13,482 nucleotides of DNA from Cellvibrionales bacterium UBA2618 (GTDB lineage: Bacteria > Pseudomonadota > Gammaproteobacteria > Pseudomonadales > Porticoccaceae), in NCBI GenBank assembly GCA_002339165.1, contig DDJS01000051.1, positions 15,968 through 29,449 of the forward strand. Reading direction: 5' to 3'. The notes under the pieces were generated by a model, which ran no database searches, was not told the origin of the DNA, and saw nothing but the letters and a program-made list of their open reading frames with translations. Shown piece by piece: positions 6,324 to 13,482 of this stretch. Made by a program: the position numbers and the translations under genes. Numbering within the stretch: the first letter of the stretch is position 1; each line of letters begins with the position of its first letter.

Positions 6324-6346
6324 CGCTGATTAAGCGATCAGCGTTT
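6324..6346 (+). terminator. Weak terminator-like hairpin after the CoA-transferase gene
   Basis: CGCTGAT (6324-6330) pairs with ATCAGCG (6337-6343) around a 6-nt loop and is followed by TTTC. It lies about 65 bp after the CoA-transferase stop and spans the stop codon of the opposing DUF1993 gene. The T-run is short, so efficiency as a terminator is doubtful. Confidence 0.3.
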
Positions 6347-6926
6347 CAAGAATATTGAGATACTCCTCGCCAGTCTGTTGTTGCACCTGCGCGGAAAACT
6401 GAGACGAGCGCGTTGTCTTGACGGTACCTATATAGTTGGCAATACCCATGGGCACCCCGAACGCGCGTAATATGGCGTAGCTCGTGGTCGCGTGAAAGTA
6501 AAAGTTGGGCGTTGCGTAGGTGCGGAAAAAATCTTCGGTTGTGAACGGCAGCGTGACGTCGCCGTATTGAAAGACTACCTCACCACCGGCCAGTGCATTG
6601 ACGTCAGCGGGGTCGATTTTCGCCATGCGATCCATCGATGCACGCAAATACGCTTGAAGTTCATCAAATGTAAACGCCAGCGTCATATCAGGTCCGCCCA
6701 ATCTTTCGCTGCCAGCTGCTGCAAGTGCTCCCTCAGAAAAATGCACTAGGGTGATAATTTGAAAGTGCAAAGGGAACATGTCGGTGTGTAAAGCGCGATC
6801 CACTAATAACTGACAATCCATATTTTGTCGGAGGCAGTGATCGCGAGCCCGGTCCAAACAGCCCAAAATAGAAGGTATCGTTTGCAGATAGCAACCGACG
6901 GTGGCATCAAAAAGTGATATCGACAA
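6330..6926 (-). CDS. DUF1993-family protein (COG3812)
   Basis: The 198-aa protein matches DUF1993, a small cytoplasmic family of unknown function thought to share the four-helix DinB/YfiT fold. Family marks are MSISLFDATVG at the start, DMFPLHFQ (49-56), a VTLPF strand (124-128) and the strongly conserved PNFYFHATTSYAILR (140-154) with His145, followed by GVPMG (157-161). DinB-type proteins often bind a metal with histidines, but whether this one does cannot be read here. The protein seems to carry some 30 extra residues after the usual end (from about residue 167, rich in Gln, Ser and Thr). The start codon is TTG (6926-6924), supported by AGGAG 6 nt upstream and by the match to the family N-terminus. 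It is a single gene, convergent with the CoA-transferase gene and divergent from gltB. Confidence 0.87.
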   Translation of the reverse strand: MSISLFDATVGCYLQTIPSILGCLDRARDHCLRQNMDCQLLVDRALHTDMFPLHFQIITLVHFSEGALAAAGSERLGGPDMTLAFTFDELQAYLRASMDRMAKIDPADVNALAGGEVVFQYGDVTLPFTTEDFFRTYATPNFYFHATTSYAILRAFGVPMGIANYIGTVKTTRSSQFSAQVQQQTGEEYLNILETLIA

Positions 6927-6932
6927 GGGTTT

Positions 6933-6937
6933 CTCCT
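6933..6937 (-). promoter_or_regulatory. Ribosome-binding site fixing a TTG start
   Basis: AGGAG on the minus strand is 6 nt before TTG (6926-6924). The protein from this TTG starts exactly as DUF1993 members do, which settles the unusual start. Confidence 0.7.
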
Positions 6938-7088
6938 AACGAGATTAGCGAGTGTTGATCAGTAACATAGCACGCTCTTGAATCTTATTAAAATTAGGCT
7001 GTCGATGGCACATTGTGCGATTATTTATCCTACAAGGTAATCCAAATGACCGTGCGGTCGAGTAAAAACAAAGGTAACACGAGCGTTG

Positions 7089-7117
7089 CTCACAATCGTG
7101 CGCCCCAGCGATATGAT
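7089..7117 (+). promoter_or_regulatory. gltB: Candidate distal sigma-70 promoter for gltB
   Basis: CTCACA (7089-7094), a 17-bp spacer and TATGAT (7112-7117) match the consensus in four and five of six positions. It would give a leader of about 350 nt. By-eye call. Confidence 0.25.
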
Positions 7118-7130
7118 TCTATCTAGGCCG

Positions 7131-7349
7131 GTTTGTTAACAGTTTGCGGGGTGAATCCGCGCCAAAATAGTAGCCATAAAGGAGCGATCGCCGCCGTCAA
7201 GCTGTTTGTACGTCTTGACATTCGAGACGTCAATGTTATTGTTGGCGGCCGCTTTTGAGCAGTGAATAGACGCGTATGAGCGGCAAATACATGCGTAATC
7301 TCTTTTGTATGCAGTTGGCAAACCTATACAAAGGCCTGTGTTAACAAAC
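7131..7349. repeat. 11-bp inverted repeat with TGTTAACA cores, about 200 bp apart
   Basis: GTTTGTTAACA (7131-7141) is the exact reverse complement of TGTTAACAAAC (7339-7349). Each contains the 8-bp palindrome TGTTAACA. The pair brackets the proximal gltB promoter candidate. No target-site duplication is seen at the outer ends, so a small transposon is not supported. Paired operator sites are the simplest reading. Confidence 0.4.
7215..7242 (+). promoter_or_regulatory. gltB: Candidate proximal sigma-70 promoter for gltB
   Basis: A perfect -35 box TTGACA (7215-7220) is followed after 16 bp by TATTGT (7237-7242), which matches the -10 consensus in four of six positions. Transcription would begin near 7250, leaving about 220 nt of leader. 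Overlapping inverted repeats (ACGTC/GACGT at 7210-7214/7226-7230 and TTGAC/GTCAA at 7215-7219/7229-7233) sit on the promoter and could bind a regulator. Confidence 0.3.
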
Positions 7350-7472
7350 TTAAAATTAAGTGGCACGTAATTACAGCCGTCGTAGAGAGTGACTCTGGCA
7401 TTCCAAGCGACAGAATGTGAGGTGCGCTTGGGTTTATTTGATCGGAACTTCGAAAGATAGTTAGGTGCAACA

Positions 7473-10400
7473 ATGGCAGTGAATAAACGAATTGATGGCA
7501 AGATTGGATTCCCGGAAAGTTACGGGCTCTACGATGCGTCGCAAGAAAAAGATTCCTGTGGTGTCGGCTTTGTCGCGCACATCAAGGGCGAAGCAAGCCA
7601 TCAGATTATTCAGGATGCTTATCACATTAATTCGCGGATGGATCATCGCGGCGGTTGTGGCTTTGAAGAGAACACTGGCGATGGCGCCGGCATCCTTACC
7701 GCCATGCCCTATACATTTTTCAGTAAGATCGCAGACAGCATGGGATTATGCTTGCCCGCGGTTGGCAAGTGCGCCATTGGCAATGTCTTTTTACCCCAGG
7801 TTGCGGCGCAAAGAAAGCATTGCAAACAGCGGATTGAAGAAATCATCACGTCTCGGGGTCATCAATTTTTGGCCTGGCGCGAGGTGCCGACATCACCCGA
7901 ATCGGCCAATGTCGGTCCCGCCGCGCTCGAGGCCATGCCGGCGATCGAACAATTATTTGTCGGCTCAACGGTCGAGGATACGCAACAATTTGAGCGCGAT
8001 TTGTATGTTATTCGAAAGATTGCAACGACCGAGTTGCGTCGCAAATCGGGGCTGTCTCAGGCCGACATGCTGTACGTTTGTAGCCTGTCGTCAAAGACCA
8101 TTGTCTATAAGGGCATGCTAACCCCAGCGCAATTGTTTCCATTTTACGACGACTTACAAAACCCCACCTACCAAACGCATTTGGCTATGGTTCACTCACG
8201 CTTTAGCACCAACACTTTTCCGTCGTGGGACAGGGCGCAGCCGAGTCGCTACATGAGCCACAACGGCGAAATAAATACTTTGCGCGGTAACAAAAACCAA
8301 ATGATTTCCCGTGAGGGAATTGCGCACTCCGAGCTGTTTGGCACTGATCTCGAGCACCTTTTCCCGATCGTAGAACCCGACTGTTCTGACTCAGGATCGC
8401 TCGACAACGTGCTAGAACTTCTGCTCATGTCGGGGCGCTCGCTACAGGAATCAATGATGATGTTGATTCCCGAGGCGTGGCAGTCAGACGTCAACATGAG
8501 TGCCCATAAACGCGCTTTTTACGAGTACAACTCAGCCCTGATGGAGCCTTGGGATGGACCCGCCTCCATCGTGTTCAGCGACGGCGATTACATTGGCGCG
8601 GTGCTGGATCGCAATGGCTTGAGGCCCAGTCGCTACTACGTCACCCACGATGACCGTGTAATCATGGCGTCGGAGGTTGGCGTACTGCCGGTCGATCCTG
8701 CCAATGTCAAACTTAAGGGCCGACTGCAACCGGGTAAAATGTTTTTGATCGACTTCGATCAAGGACGATTGATTCCCGATGAAGAATTAAAAAACGAATA
8801 TGCCAACAAACGCCCCTACCGCGAGTGGTTGAACAACCAAGTGTTGTCAATGGAGGCCATTCCAACTCAGGCAACGCCCCCCCACGCCGAAGCCCCAGCC
8901 CTTTTGGCAAAAATGCAGGCGTTTGGCTACACCATAGAAACTATGGAATTTATGTTGTTACCGCTGGTTACCGAAGCACGGGATCCGCTCGGTTCAATGG
9001 GCAACGATTCGGCGTTGGCATGCCTGTCGAGCAAGTCGCGCATGACCTACGACTACTTCAAACAATTATTTGCTCAGATCACTAACCCACCGATCGACTC
9101 AATCCGCGAAGAAGTGGTGATGTCGCTCAGTTGTTTCATTGGTCCTGAAAGCAATCTACTCGAATCTACCGAGGCCCATGTCCATCGGCTTAAACTGCCG
9201 ACGCCCATTCTAGCGACTGATGAGCTAGCGGCGTTAAAGGGTATGGATCATCGCGGCTGGAAGAGTTGCGTTATCGACCTGACTTTCGATAAAAATTCAG
9301 GTCAATCGGGCATGCTCGATGCACTTTCGCGCATTTGTGAAGAGGCCTCTGGGGCCATCGAAGCGGGCTATGCGCTGGTGATTTTGTCGGATAGAAACAT
9401 CGGTTCGGAACGAATTGCTCTGAGTTCGCTGATTGCCTGCGGCGCGGTGCATCATCACCTCGTAAGTAGTCATCAACGCGCGCGAATTGGCATCGTCATC
9501 GAGACTGGCGAAGCCCGTGAAGTCCATCATCACTGCCTGTTGACCGGCTACGGTGCCGACGCTATCAATCCCTACCTCGCTTTTGAAGCCCTCTGGCAGT
9601 CGCAGCAAGACGGGCTGTTAGACAGCACCGCATACCCGGACATACCCTCGATCGTCAATGCCTACAAAAAAGGCGTCGGCAAGGGCATGCTCAAGGTGAT
9701 GGCAAAGATGGGGATCTCTACTCTGCAATCCTATAAAGGTGCGCAGATCTTTGAAGCGGTGGGCCTCGCCGAAGACATTATTCAGCGTTGCTTTGTCGGC
9801 ACCGCAAGCCGCGTGCAAGGCGTTAGCTTTGATATCTTGTTCGATGAAATGTTACAGCGCCACGAACTGGGTTTCCCCTCGCGCTCGGCCAACCTTATTC
9901 CGGTGTTGCCCAACCCCGGCGATTACCACTGGCGACGAGACGGCGAGACCCACATGTGGGATCCCACCAGCATCGCCAATTTGCAGGTCGCGGCCAAAAC
10001 CAACAACCAAGACGCCTACTGGGCCTTTGCCAAGCACGCCAACGAGCATGCGACGCGCAATGCCACCTTCCGTGGCCTCTTCAGGTTTAAACAAGATCCC
10101 GACGCTGCCGTGCCACTCGAATCAGTGGAACCCGCATCAGAGATCGTCAAGCGTTTTTGCACAGGTGCAATGAGCTTTGGTTCAATCTCTGCGGAGAGCC
10201 ACGAGGCGCTGGCAGTTGCCATGAATCGCATGGGCGGAAAATCGAATACCGGCGAAGGCGGTGAAGACCCAGCGCGCTTCAAACCCATGGCAAATGGCGA
10301 TTCCAAGCGCTCTGCCATCAAGCAGGTTGCGTCGGGACGTTTTGGAGTGACGATCTGGTACCTGGCGAATGCCGATGAAGTGCAAATTAAGATCGTTCAA

Positions 10401-12050
10401 GGCGCCAAGCCCGGTGAAGGTGGTGAACTACCCGGCGGCAAGGTCGACAAAAATATTGCCAGTATTCGCTATTCGACCCCCGGTGTGGGATTGATCAGCC
10501 CACCGCCGCACCATGATGTCTACTCTATCGAAGACATCGCACAACTGATACACGATTTAAAAAACTGCAATCCAAACGCTAGAATCAGCGTCAAACTGGG
10601 CTCTGAAATTGGCGTTGGAACCATCGCCGCAGGCGTAACCAAAGCCAAAACTGACCACCTAGTGATCGCCGGGCACGACGGCGGCACGGGCGCGTCGCCA
10701 CTGACGTCGATCAAACACGCCGGATTGCCCTGGGAATTGGGTATTGCCGAAACCCACCAGACACTGGTGATGAACAACCTGCGTTCGCGCGTGGTACTGC
10801 AAACCGACGGCCAGATCAAAACCGGACGCGACGCGGCCATTGCCATGCTGCTGGGCGCGGAAGAAATCGGCTTTGCCACCGCCCCACTGGTCACGCTTGG
10901 CTGCATCATGATGCGAAAATGCCACCTCAATACTTGCCCTGTTGGCATCGCCACACAGGATGTTGAGCTACGTAAAAAGTTTTCTGGAAAGCCAGAACAC
11001 GTGGTCAACTACCTGTTTATGGTCGCCGAAGAAATGCGTCAGATCATGGCGAAACTGGGTTTGAAAACGGTCAATGAAATGATTGGTCGGGCCGACTTGT
11101 TGGATACCGACGATGCACTCGATCACTGGAAGGCCAAAGGGCTGGATTTATCCAGTATTCTGACACCGGCAAAAATCATTTATGAAGGCACCGAAGTCTA
11201 CCGCACAATGGCTCAGAATCATGGTCTTGAGAAGGCGCTCGATAATCAAATTATCGAGTTGGCCAAACCAGCGCTTGAGCGCGGTGAGCACGTAAATATT
11301 GAATTGCCGGTGATCAACATCAACCGGGTGGTCGGCACCATGCTGTCGCATAAAGTCGCTCTGGCGACCGACGGGCAATTACTGCCCGACGATACCATCA
11401 ACATCAAGCTCAACGGCTCCGCCGGCCAGAGCCTCGGCGCATGGCTGGCCAAAGGCATCAGCATCAAGGTTGAGGGCGATGCCAACGACTATGTAGGCAA
11501 GGGATTATCTGGCGGAAAAATAGTCATTTATCCACCCGAGCAGAGCAGCTTTGCCGCCGAAGAAAACATTATCATCGGCAACGTCGCGCTGTATGGCGCG
11601 ACCTCTGGAGAAGCCTATTTTAGGGGGATAGCCGCCGAGCGATTTTGTGTTCGCAACAGTGGTGCGAACGCAGTCGTTGAAGGGATTGGAGATCATGGCT
11701 GCGAATACATGACCGGAGGGCGGGTCGTTATATTGGGTGCAACCGGACGGAATTTTGGGGCCGGCATGAGCGGTGGTATCGCCTACGTCTGGGACCAGAA
11801 CGGCAACTTCCCGCAAATGTGTAATACCGGCACCTTTAACCTCGAAGCGCTGGAGCAGCAAGACGATATCGACGAGCTTGTGCAAATGCTCAGAAATCAC
11901 CTGCTATATACCGGCTCAACAGTCGCCGAAAAAATACTCAGTCACTGGCAATTCGAGCAATCGCGTTTTGTTAAAGTGATGCCAATCGATTACAAGCGCG
12001 TAATGCAAGAAATGGCGGCCAGTGCAGCCAACAAGCTCGCCATCAGTTAA
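7473..12050 (+). CDS. gltB: Glutamate synthase (GOGAT) large subunit
   Basis: The 1525-aa protein is intact and of normal length. It takes ammonia from glutamine and passes it to 2-oxoglutarate, giving glutamate, using electrons from GltD. The order is complete: class II glutamine amidotransferase with nucleophile Cys29 (DSCGVGF), so a 28-residue propeptide is expected to be removed; HSRFSTNTFP (241-250) and SHNGEIN (262-268); a central domain; the FMN/synthase domain from about 880, including GGTGASP; the 3Fe-4S cysteines Cys1144, Cys1150 and Cys1155 (C-x5-C-x4-C); and a C-terminal glycine-rich beta-helix domain from about 1280. The segment MDHRGGCGFEENTGDGAGIL (near residue 52) resembles plant, cyanobacterial and Bacteroidetes enzymes rather than E. 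coli GltB. AGG 7 nt before the ATG gives a modest ribosome-binding site. gltD follows after 23 bp, so the two form an operon. Confidence 0.97.
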   Translation: MAVNKRIDGKIGFPESYGLYDASQEKDSCGVGFVAHIKGEASHQIIQDAYHINSRMDHRGGCGFEENTGDGAGILTAMPYTFFSKIADSMGLCLPAVGKCAIGNVFLPQVAAQRKHCKQRIEEIITSRGHQFLAWREVPTSPESANVGPAALEAMPAIEQLFVGSTVEDTQQFERDLYVIRKIATTELRRKSGLSQADMLYVCSLSSKTIVYKGMLTPAQLFPFYDDLQNPTYQTHLAMVHSRFSTNTFPSWDRAQPSRYMSHNGEINTLRGNKNQMISREGIAHSELFGTDLEHLFPIVEPDCSDSGSLDNVLELLLMSGRSLQESMMMLIPEAWQSDVNMSAHKRAFYEYNSALMEPWDGPASIVFSDGDYIGAVLDRNGLRPSRYYVTHDDRVIMASEVGVLPVDPANVKLKGRLQPGKMFLIDFDQGRLIPDEELKNEYANKRPYREWLNNQVLSMEAIPTQATPPHAEAPALLAKMQAFGYTIETMEFMLLPLVTEARDPLGSMGNDSALACLSSKSRMTYDYFKQLFAQITNPPIDSIREEVVMSLSCFIGPESNLLESTEAHVHRLKLPTPILATDELAALKGMDHRGWKSCVIDLTFDKNSGQSGMLDALSRICEEASGAIEAGYALVILSDRNIGSERIALSSLIACGAVHHHLVSSHQRARIGIVIETGEAREVHHHCLLTGYGADAINPYLAFEALWQSQQDGLLDSTAYPDIPSIVNAYKKGVGKGMLKVMAKMGISTLQSYKGAQIFEAVGLAEDIIQRCFVGTASRVQGVSFDILFDEMLQRHELGFPSRSANLIPVLPNPGDYHWRRDGETHMWDPTSIANLQVAAKTNNQDAYWAFAKHANEHATRNATFRGLFRFKQDPDAAVPLESVEPASEIVKRFCTGAMSFGSISAESHEALAVAMNRMGGKSNTGEGGEDPARFKPMANGDSKRSAIKQVASGRFGVTIWYLANADEVQIKIVQGAKPGEGGELPGGKVDKNIASIRYSTPGVGLISPPPHHDVYSIEDIAQLIHDLKNCNPNARISVKLGSEIGVGTIAAGVTKAKTDHLVIAGHDGGTGASPLTSIKHAGLPWELGIAETHQTLVMNNLRSRVVLQTDGQIKTGRDAAIAMLLGAEEIGFATAPLVTLGCIMMRKCHLNTCPVGIATQDVELRKKFSGKPEHVVNYLFMVAEEMRQIMAKLGLKTVNEMIGRADLLDTDDALDHWKAKGLDLSSILTPAKIIYEGTEVYRTMAQNHGLEKALDNQIIELAKPALERGEHVNIELPVININRVVGTMLSHKVALATDGQLLPDDTINIKLNGSAGQSLGAWLAKGISIKVEGDANDYVGKGLSGGKIVIYPPEQSSFAAEENIIIGNVALYGATSGEAYFRGIAAERFCVRNSGANAVVEGIGDHGCEYMTGGRVVILGATGRNFGAGMSGGIAYVWDQNGNFPQMCNTGTFNLEALEQQDDIDELVQMLRNHLLYTGSTVAEKILSHWQFEQSRFVKVMPIDYKRVMQEMAASAANKLAIS

Positions 12051-12073
12051 GCACAGAGATTTAGGACAACAGT

Positions 12074-13482
12074 ATGGGAAAGACAACTGGTTTTAAAGAA
12101 TTCGACCGAGCCGTCGAGCCGTATAGGGCGCCCGATCTGCGTATCGGCGATTTCAAGGAAATATACACCGAGCATAACGAGCAGCACCTTAAGACTCAGG
12201 GAGCACGGTGCATGGATTGCGGTGTGCCATTCTGCCAATCGGATCACGGCTGTCCAGTGTATAACCTAATCCCCGAATGGAACGATTTGGTGTATAACGG
12301 TCGCTGGCGGGATGCGCTCGACCGATTACACAAGACCAATAACTTCCCCGAATTTACTGGGCGGGTGTGCCCAGCGCCCTGCGAGGGTGCCTGCGTTTTA
12401 GGCATTACCAGCCCGGCTGTGACCATCAAAAATCTCGAGAATGCGATCATCGACCGCGGTTTTGACGAGGGTTGGGTAGTTGCCAAACCACCAGAGCGTC
12501 GCACTGGAATGCGTGTTGCAGTGATTGGGTCAGGCCCTGCTGGCCTGTCTGCGGCAGCTCAACTCAACCAAGCCGGGCACCTTGTCACTGTGTATGAGCG
12601 CGATGACCGCATAGGGGGACTGCTGATGTATGGCATCCCCAACATGAAGCTCGACAAAGGCGTTGTCGATCGCCGAGTACAGCTGTTGCGCGACGAGGGT
12701 ATTGAATTTAAGACTGGAGTCAACGTCGGCAAGGATATACACATCGAAGCGCTTATCGAAGACAACAATGCCGTGCTGCTGGCGACTGGCGCGACCAAGG
12801 CAAGAGATCTGCCGATTCCCGGACGCGAAGGACCCGGCGTTCATTTTGCTATGGAGTTTTTAACCTACAACACCAAGAGCTACCTTGATTCGGATCTACA
12901 AGACGGCCACTACATATCGGCCAAAGACAAGCACGTAATCGTTATTGGCGGTGGCGATACCGGTACCGACTGCATCGGCACATCATTGCGCCACGGTTGT
13001 AAATCGCTGGTCAATTTTGAGCTATTTCCCCAGGCACCGGAGCAGCGCAGCGCCAACAATCCCTGGCCACTGTGGCCAAGAATCCATCGCATCGACTACG
13101 GTCATGCCGAAGCAGAACAGCGATTTGGCATTGATCCGCGGAAATATTCGATCAGTAGTAAGGAAATTCTTCGCCACGAAGACGGGCGTCTGAAAGGCAT
13201 CGCGACCGTCGATGTCGACGGCGACTTAAAAGAAATTCCTGGCTCAGAAAAAGTGTGGCAGGCCGACTTAATCTTTTTATCGATGGGTTTTCTACAGCCC
13301 GAGCACTACATCAACGACAGCATCGGAATGGACATCGATGGGCGTGGTAACTTCGCCGCCGACAAAATCAATTACCGCACCAGCGTCGACAAAGTTTACG
13401 CAGCCGCAGATTGTCGTCGAGGTCAGGATCTGGTGGTCAGAGCGATCAACGAGGGCCGCGAAGTCGCGCGTGAGATCGACCG
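12074..13482 (+). CDS. gltD: Glutamate synthase small subunit, NAD(P)H-dependent (3' end cut by the window)
   Basis: There are 469 complete codons with no stop; the family is about 470-490 residues, so nearly all is present. GltD oxidises NAD(P)H at FAD and sends electrons through 4Fe-4S clusters to GltB. Cluster cysteines are visible at 46, 49, 54 and 60 (CMDCGVPFCQSDHGC) and at 99, 103 and 107 (CPAPCEGAC). The FAD motif GSGPAG is at 152-157, and the NAD(P)H motif GGGDTG at 292-297. The region ANNPWPLWPRIHRIDYGHAE (327-346) is typical of plant NADH-GOGAT and related bacterial enzymes, not of E. coli GltD. The late FAD motif, usually AAGD, reads AAAD (443-446), a Gly-to-Ala change. AGGA 7 nt before the ATG supports the start. 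It is 23 bp downstream of gltB and presumably co-transcribed. Confidence 0.96.
   Translation, partial: MGKTTGFKEFDRAVEPYRAPDLRIGDFKEIYTEHNEQHLKTQGARCMDCGVPFCQSDHGCPVYNLIPEWNDLVYNGRWRDALDRLHKTNNFPEFTGRVCPAPCEGACVLGITSPAVTIKNLENAIIDRGFDEGWVVAKPPERRTGMRVAVIGSGPAGLSAAAQLNQAGHLVTVYERDDRIGGLLMYGIPNMKLDKGVVDRRVQLLRDEGIEFKTGVNVGKDIHIEALIEDNNAVLLATGATKARDLPIPGREGPGVHFAMEFLTYNTKSYLDSDLQDGHYISAKDKHVIVIGGGDTGTDCIGTSLRHGCKSLVNFELFPQAPEQRSANNPWPLWPRIHRIDYGHAEAEQRFGIDPRKYSISSKEILRHEDGRLKGIATVDVDGDLKEIPGSEKVWQADLIFLSMGFLQPEHYINDSIGMDIDGRGNFAADKINYRTSVDKVYAAADCRRGQDLVVRAINEGREVAREID

Larger units (their letters stand above)
6927..7472. other. 546-bp divergent spacer between the DUF1993 gene and gltB
   Basis: No convincing gene is seen here. 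It contains the palindrome GCACA-T-TGTGC (7008-7018) some 80 bp before the DUF1993 start, two candidate gltB promoters, the paired TGTTAACA sites, and the palindrome AGAGT-G-ACTCT (7386-7396) inside the predicted gltB leader. A minus-strand frame of 121 codons (7136-7501) lacks a ribosome-binding site and overlaps the gltB start, so I do not call it. Confidence 0.5.

Noticed and set aside
7008..7018. GCACATTGTGC as an NtrC binding site
   Set aside because: NtrC sites have GCAC and GTGC arms separated by about 7 bp; here the separation is 3 bp, and the site is far from gltB.
7184..7191. GCGATCGC octamer (also at 4701-4708), as in the HIP1 repeats of cyanobacteria
   Set aside because: Only two copies were noticed, one inside a gene; not enough for an iterated palindrome.
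7151..7258. Plus-strand 35-codon frame with a GTG start, a possible gltB leader peptide
   Set aside because: No properly spaced ribosome-binding site, and it lies mostly upstream of the better promoter candidate; no codon run suggesting attenuation.
7131..7349. Integron attC site or miniature transposon with 11-bp terminal repeats
   Set aside because: The repeats do not fit the GTTRRRY core of attC, and no target-site duplication flanks the unit.
7361..7376. Possible sigma-54 promoter (TGGCACG...) upstream of gltB
   Set aside because: The -24 part is good, but the required GC at -12 is not at the right spacing (TTACAG instead of TTGCA).
7136..7501. Minus-strand open frame of 121 codons in the gltB upstream region
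   Set aside because: It starts inside gltB, has no ribosome-binding site, no family resemblance and no hydrophobic or motif pattern; the spacer carries promoter-like and palindromic signals instead.

Overview
The window reads as chromosomal DNA of a Gram-negative bacterium, most likely a proteobacterium and perhaps a marine gammaproteobacterium. This rests on the gene families (Nu-class glutathione transferase, family III CoA-transferase, DUF1993 and gltBD), the reliance on glutathione enzymes, Shine-Dalgarno starts and moderate GC. The taxonomic placement is inference; no rRNA, tRNA, mobile element or CRISPR array is visible.

Left part (1-6258): a minus-strand Asp/Glu racemase-family gene leaves the window at its left edge. 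An AT-richer spacer of about 870 bp separates it from a plus-strand catabolic-looking cluster. That cluster holds a short-chain dehydrogenase (SDR), a zinc-less medium-chain dehydrogenase (MDR), a RidA-like protein that lacks the classical arginine, two glutathione transferases of different classes joined by 4-bp start/stop overlaps, and, after a hairpin-rich 217-bp gap, a family III (CaiB/BaiF) CoA-transferase. Together they resemble a glutathione-dependent degradation route: conjugate an electrophile, oxidise it, remove glutathione, then activate the acid with CoA. The parts list recalls the isoprene isoGHIJ genes and the beta-aryl-ether (lig) genes, but no oxygenase is present and the substrate cannot be read from the sequence.

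Middle (6259-7472): a convergent minus-strand DUF1993 gene with a TTG start and its own terminator-like hairpin, followed by a 546-bp divergent spacer. The spacer holds two weak sigma-70-like promoter candidates facing gltB and two copies of the palindrome TGTTAACA that form the core of an 11-bp inverted repeat about 200 bp apart.

Right part (7473-end): gltB (complete, 1525 aa) and gltD (469 codons, running off the right edge), the two glutamate synthase subunits that make glutamate from glutamine and 2-oxoglutarate. Both resemble the plant NADH-GOGAT/Bacteroidetes/cyanobacterial type more than the enterobacterial type.

No single wholly new system is evident. The most interesting parts are the GST-GST-RidA-SDR-MDR-CoA-transferase module, the RidA and racemase active-site substitutions, the structured RNA upstream of the CoA-transferase, and the repeat arrangement in front of gltB.
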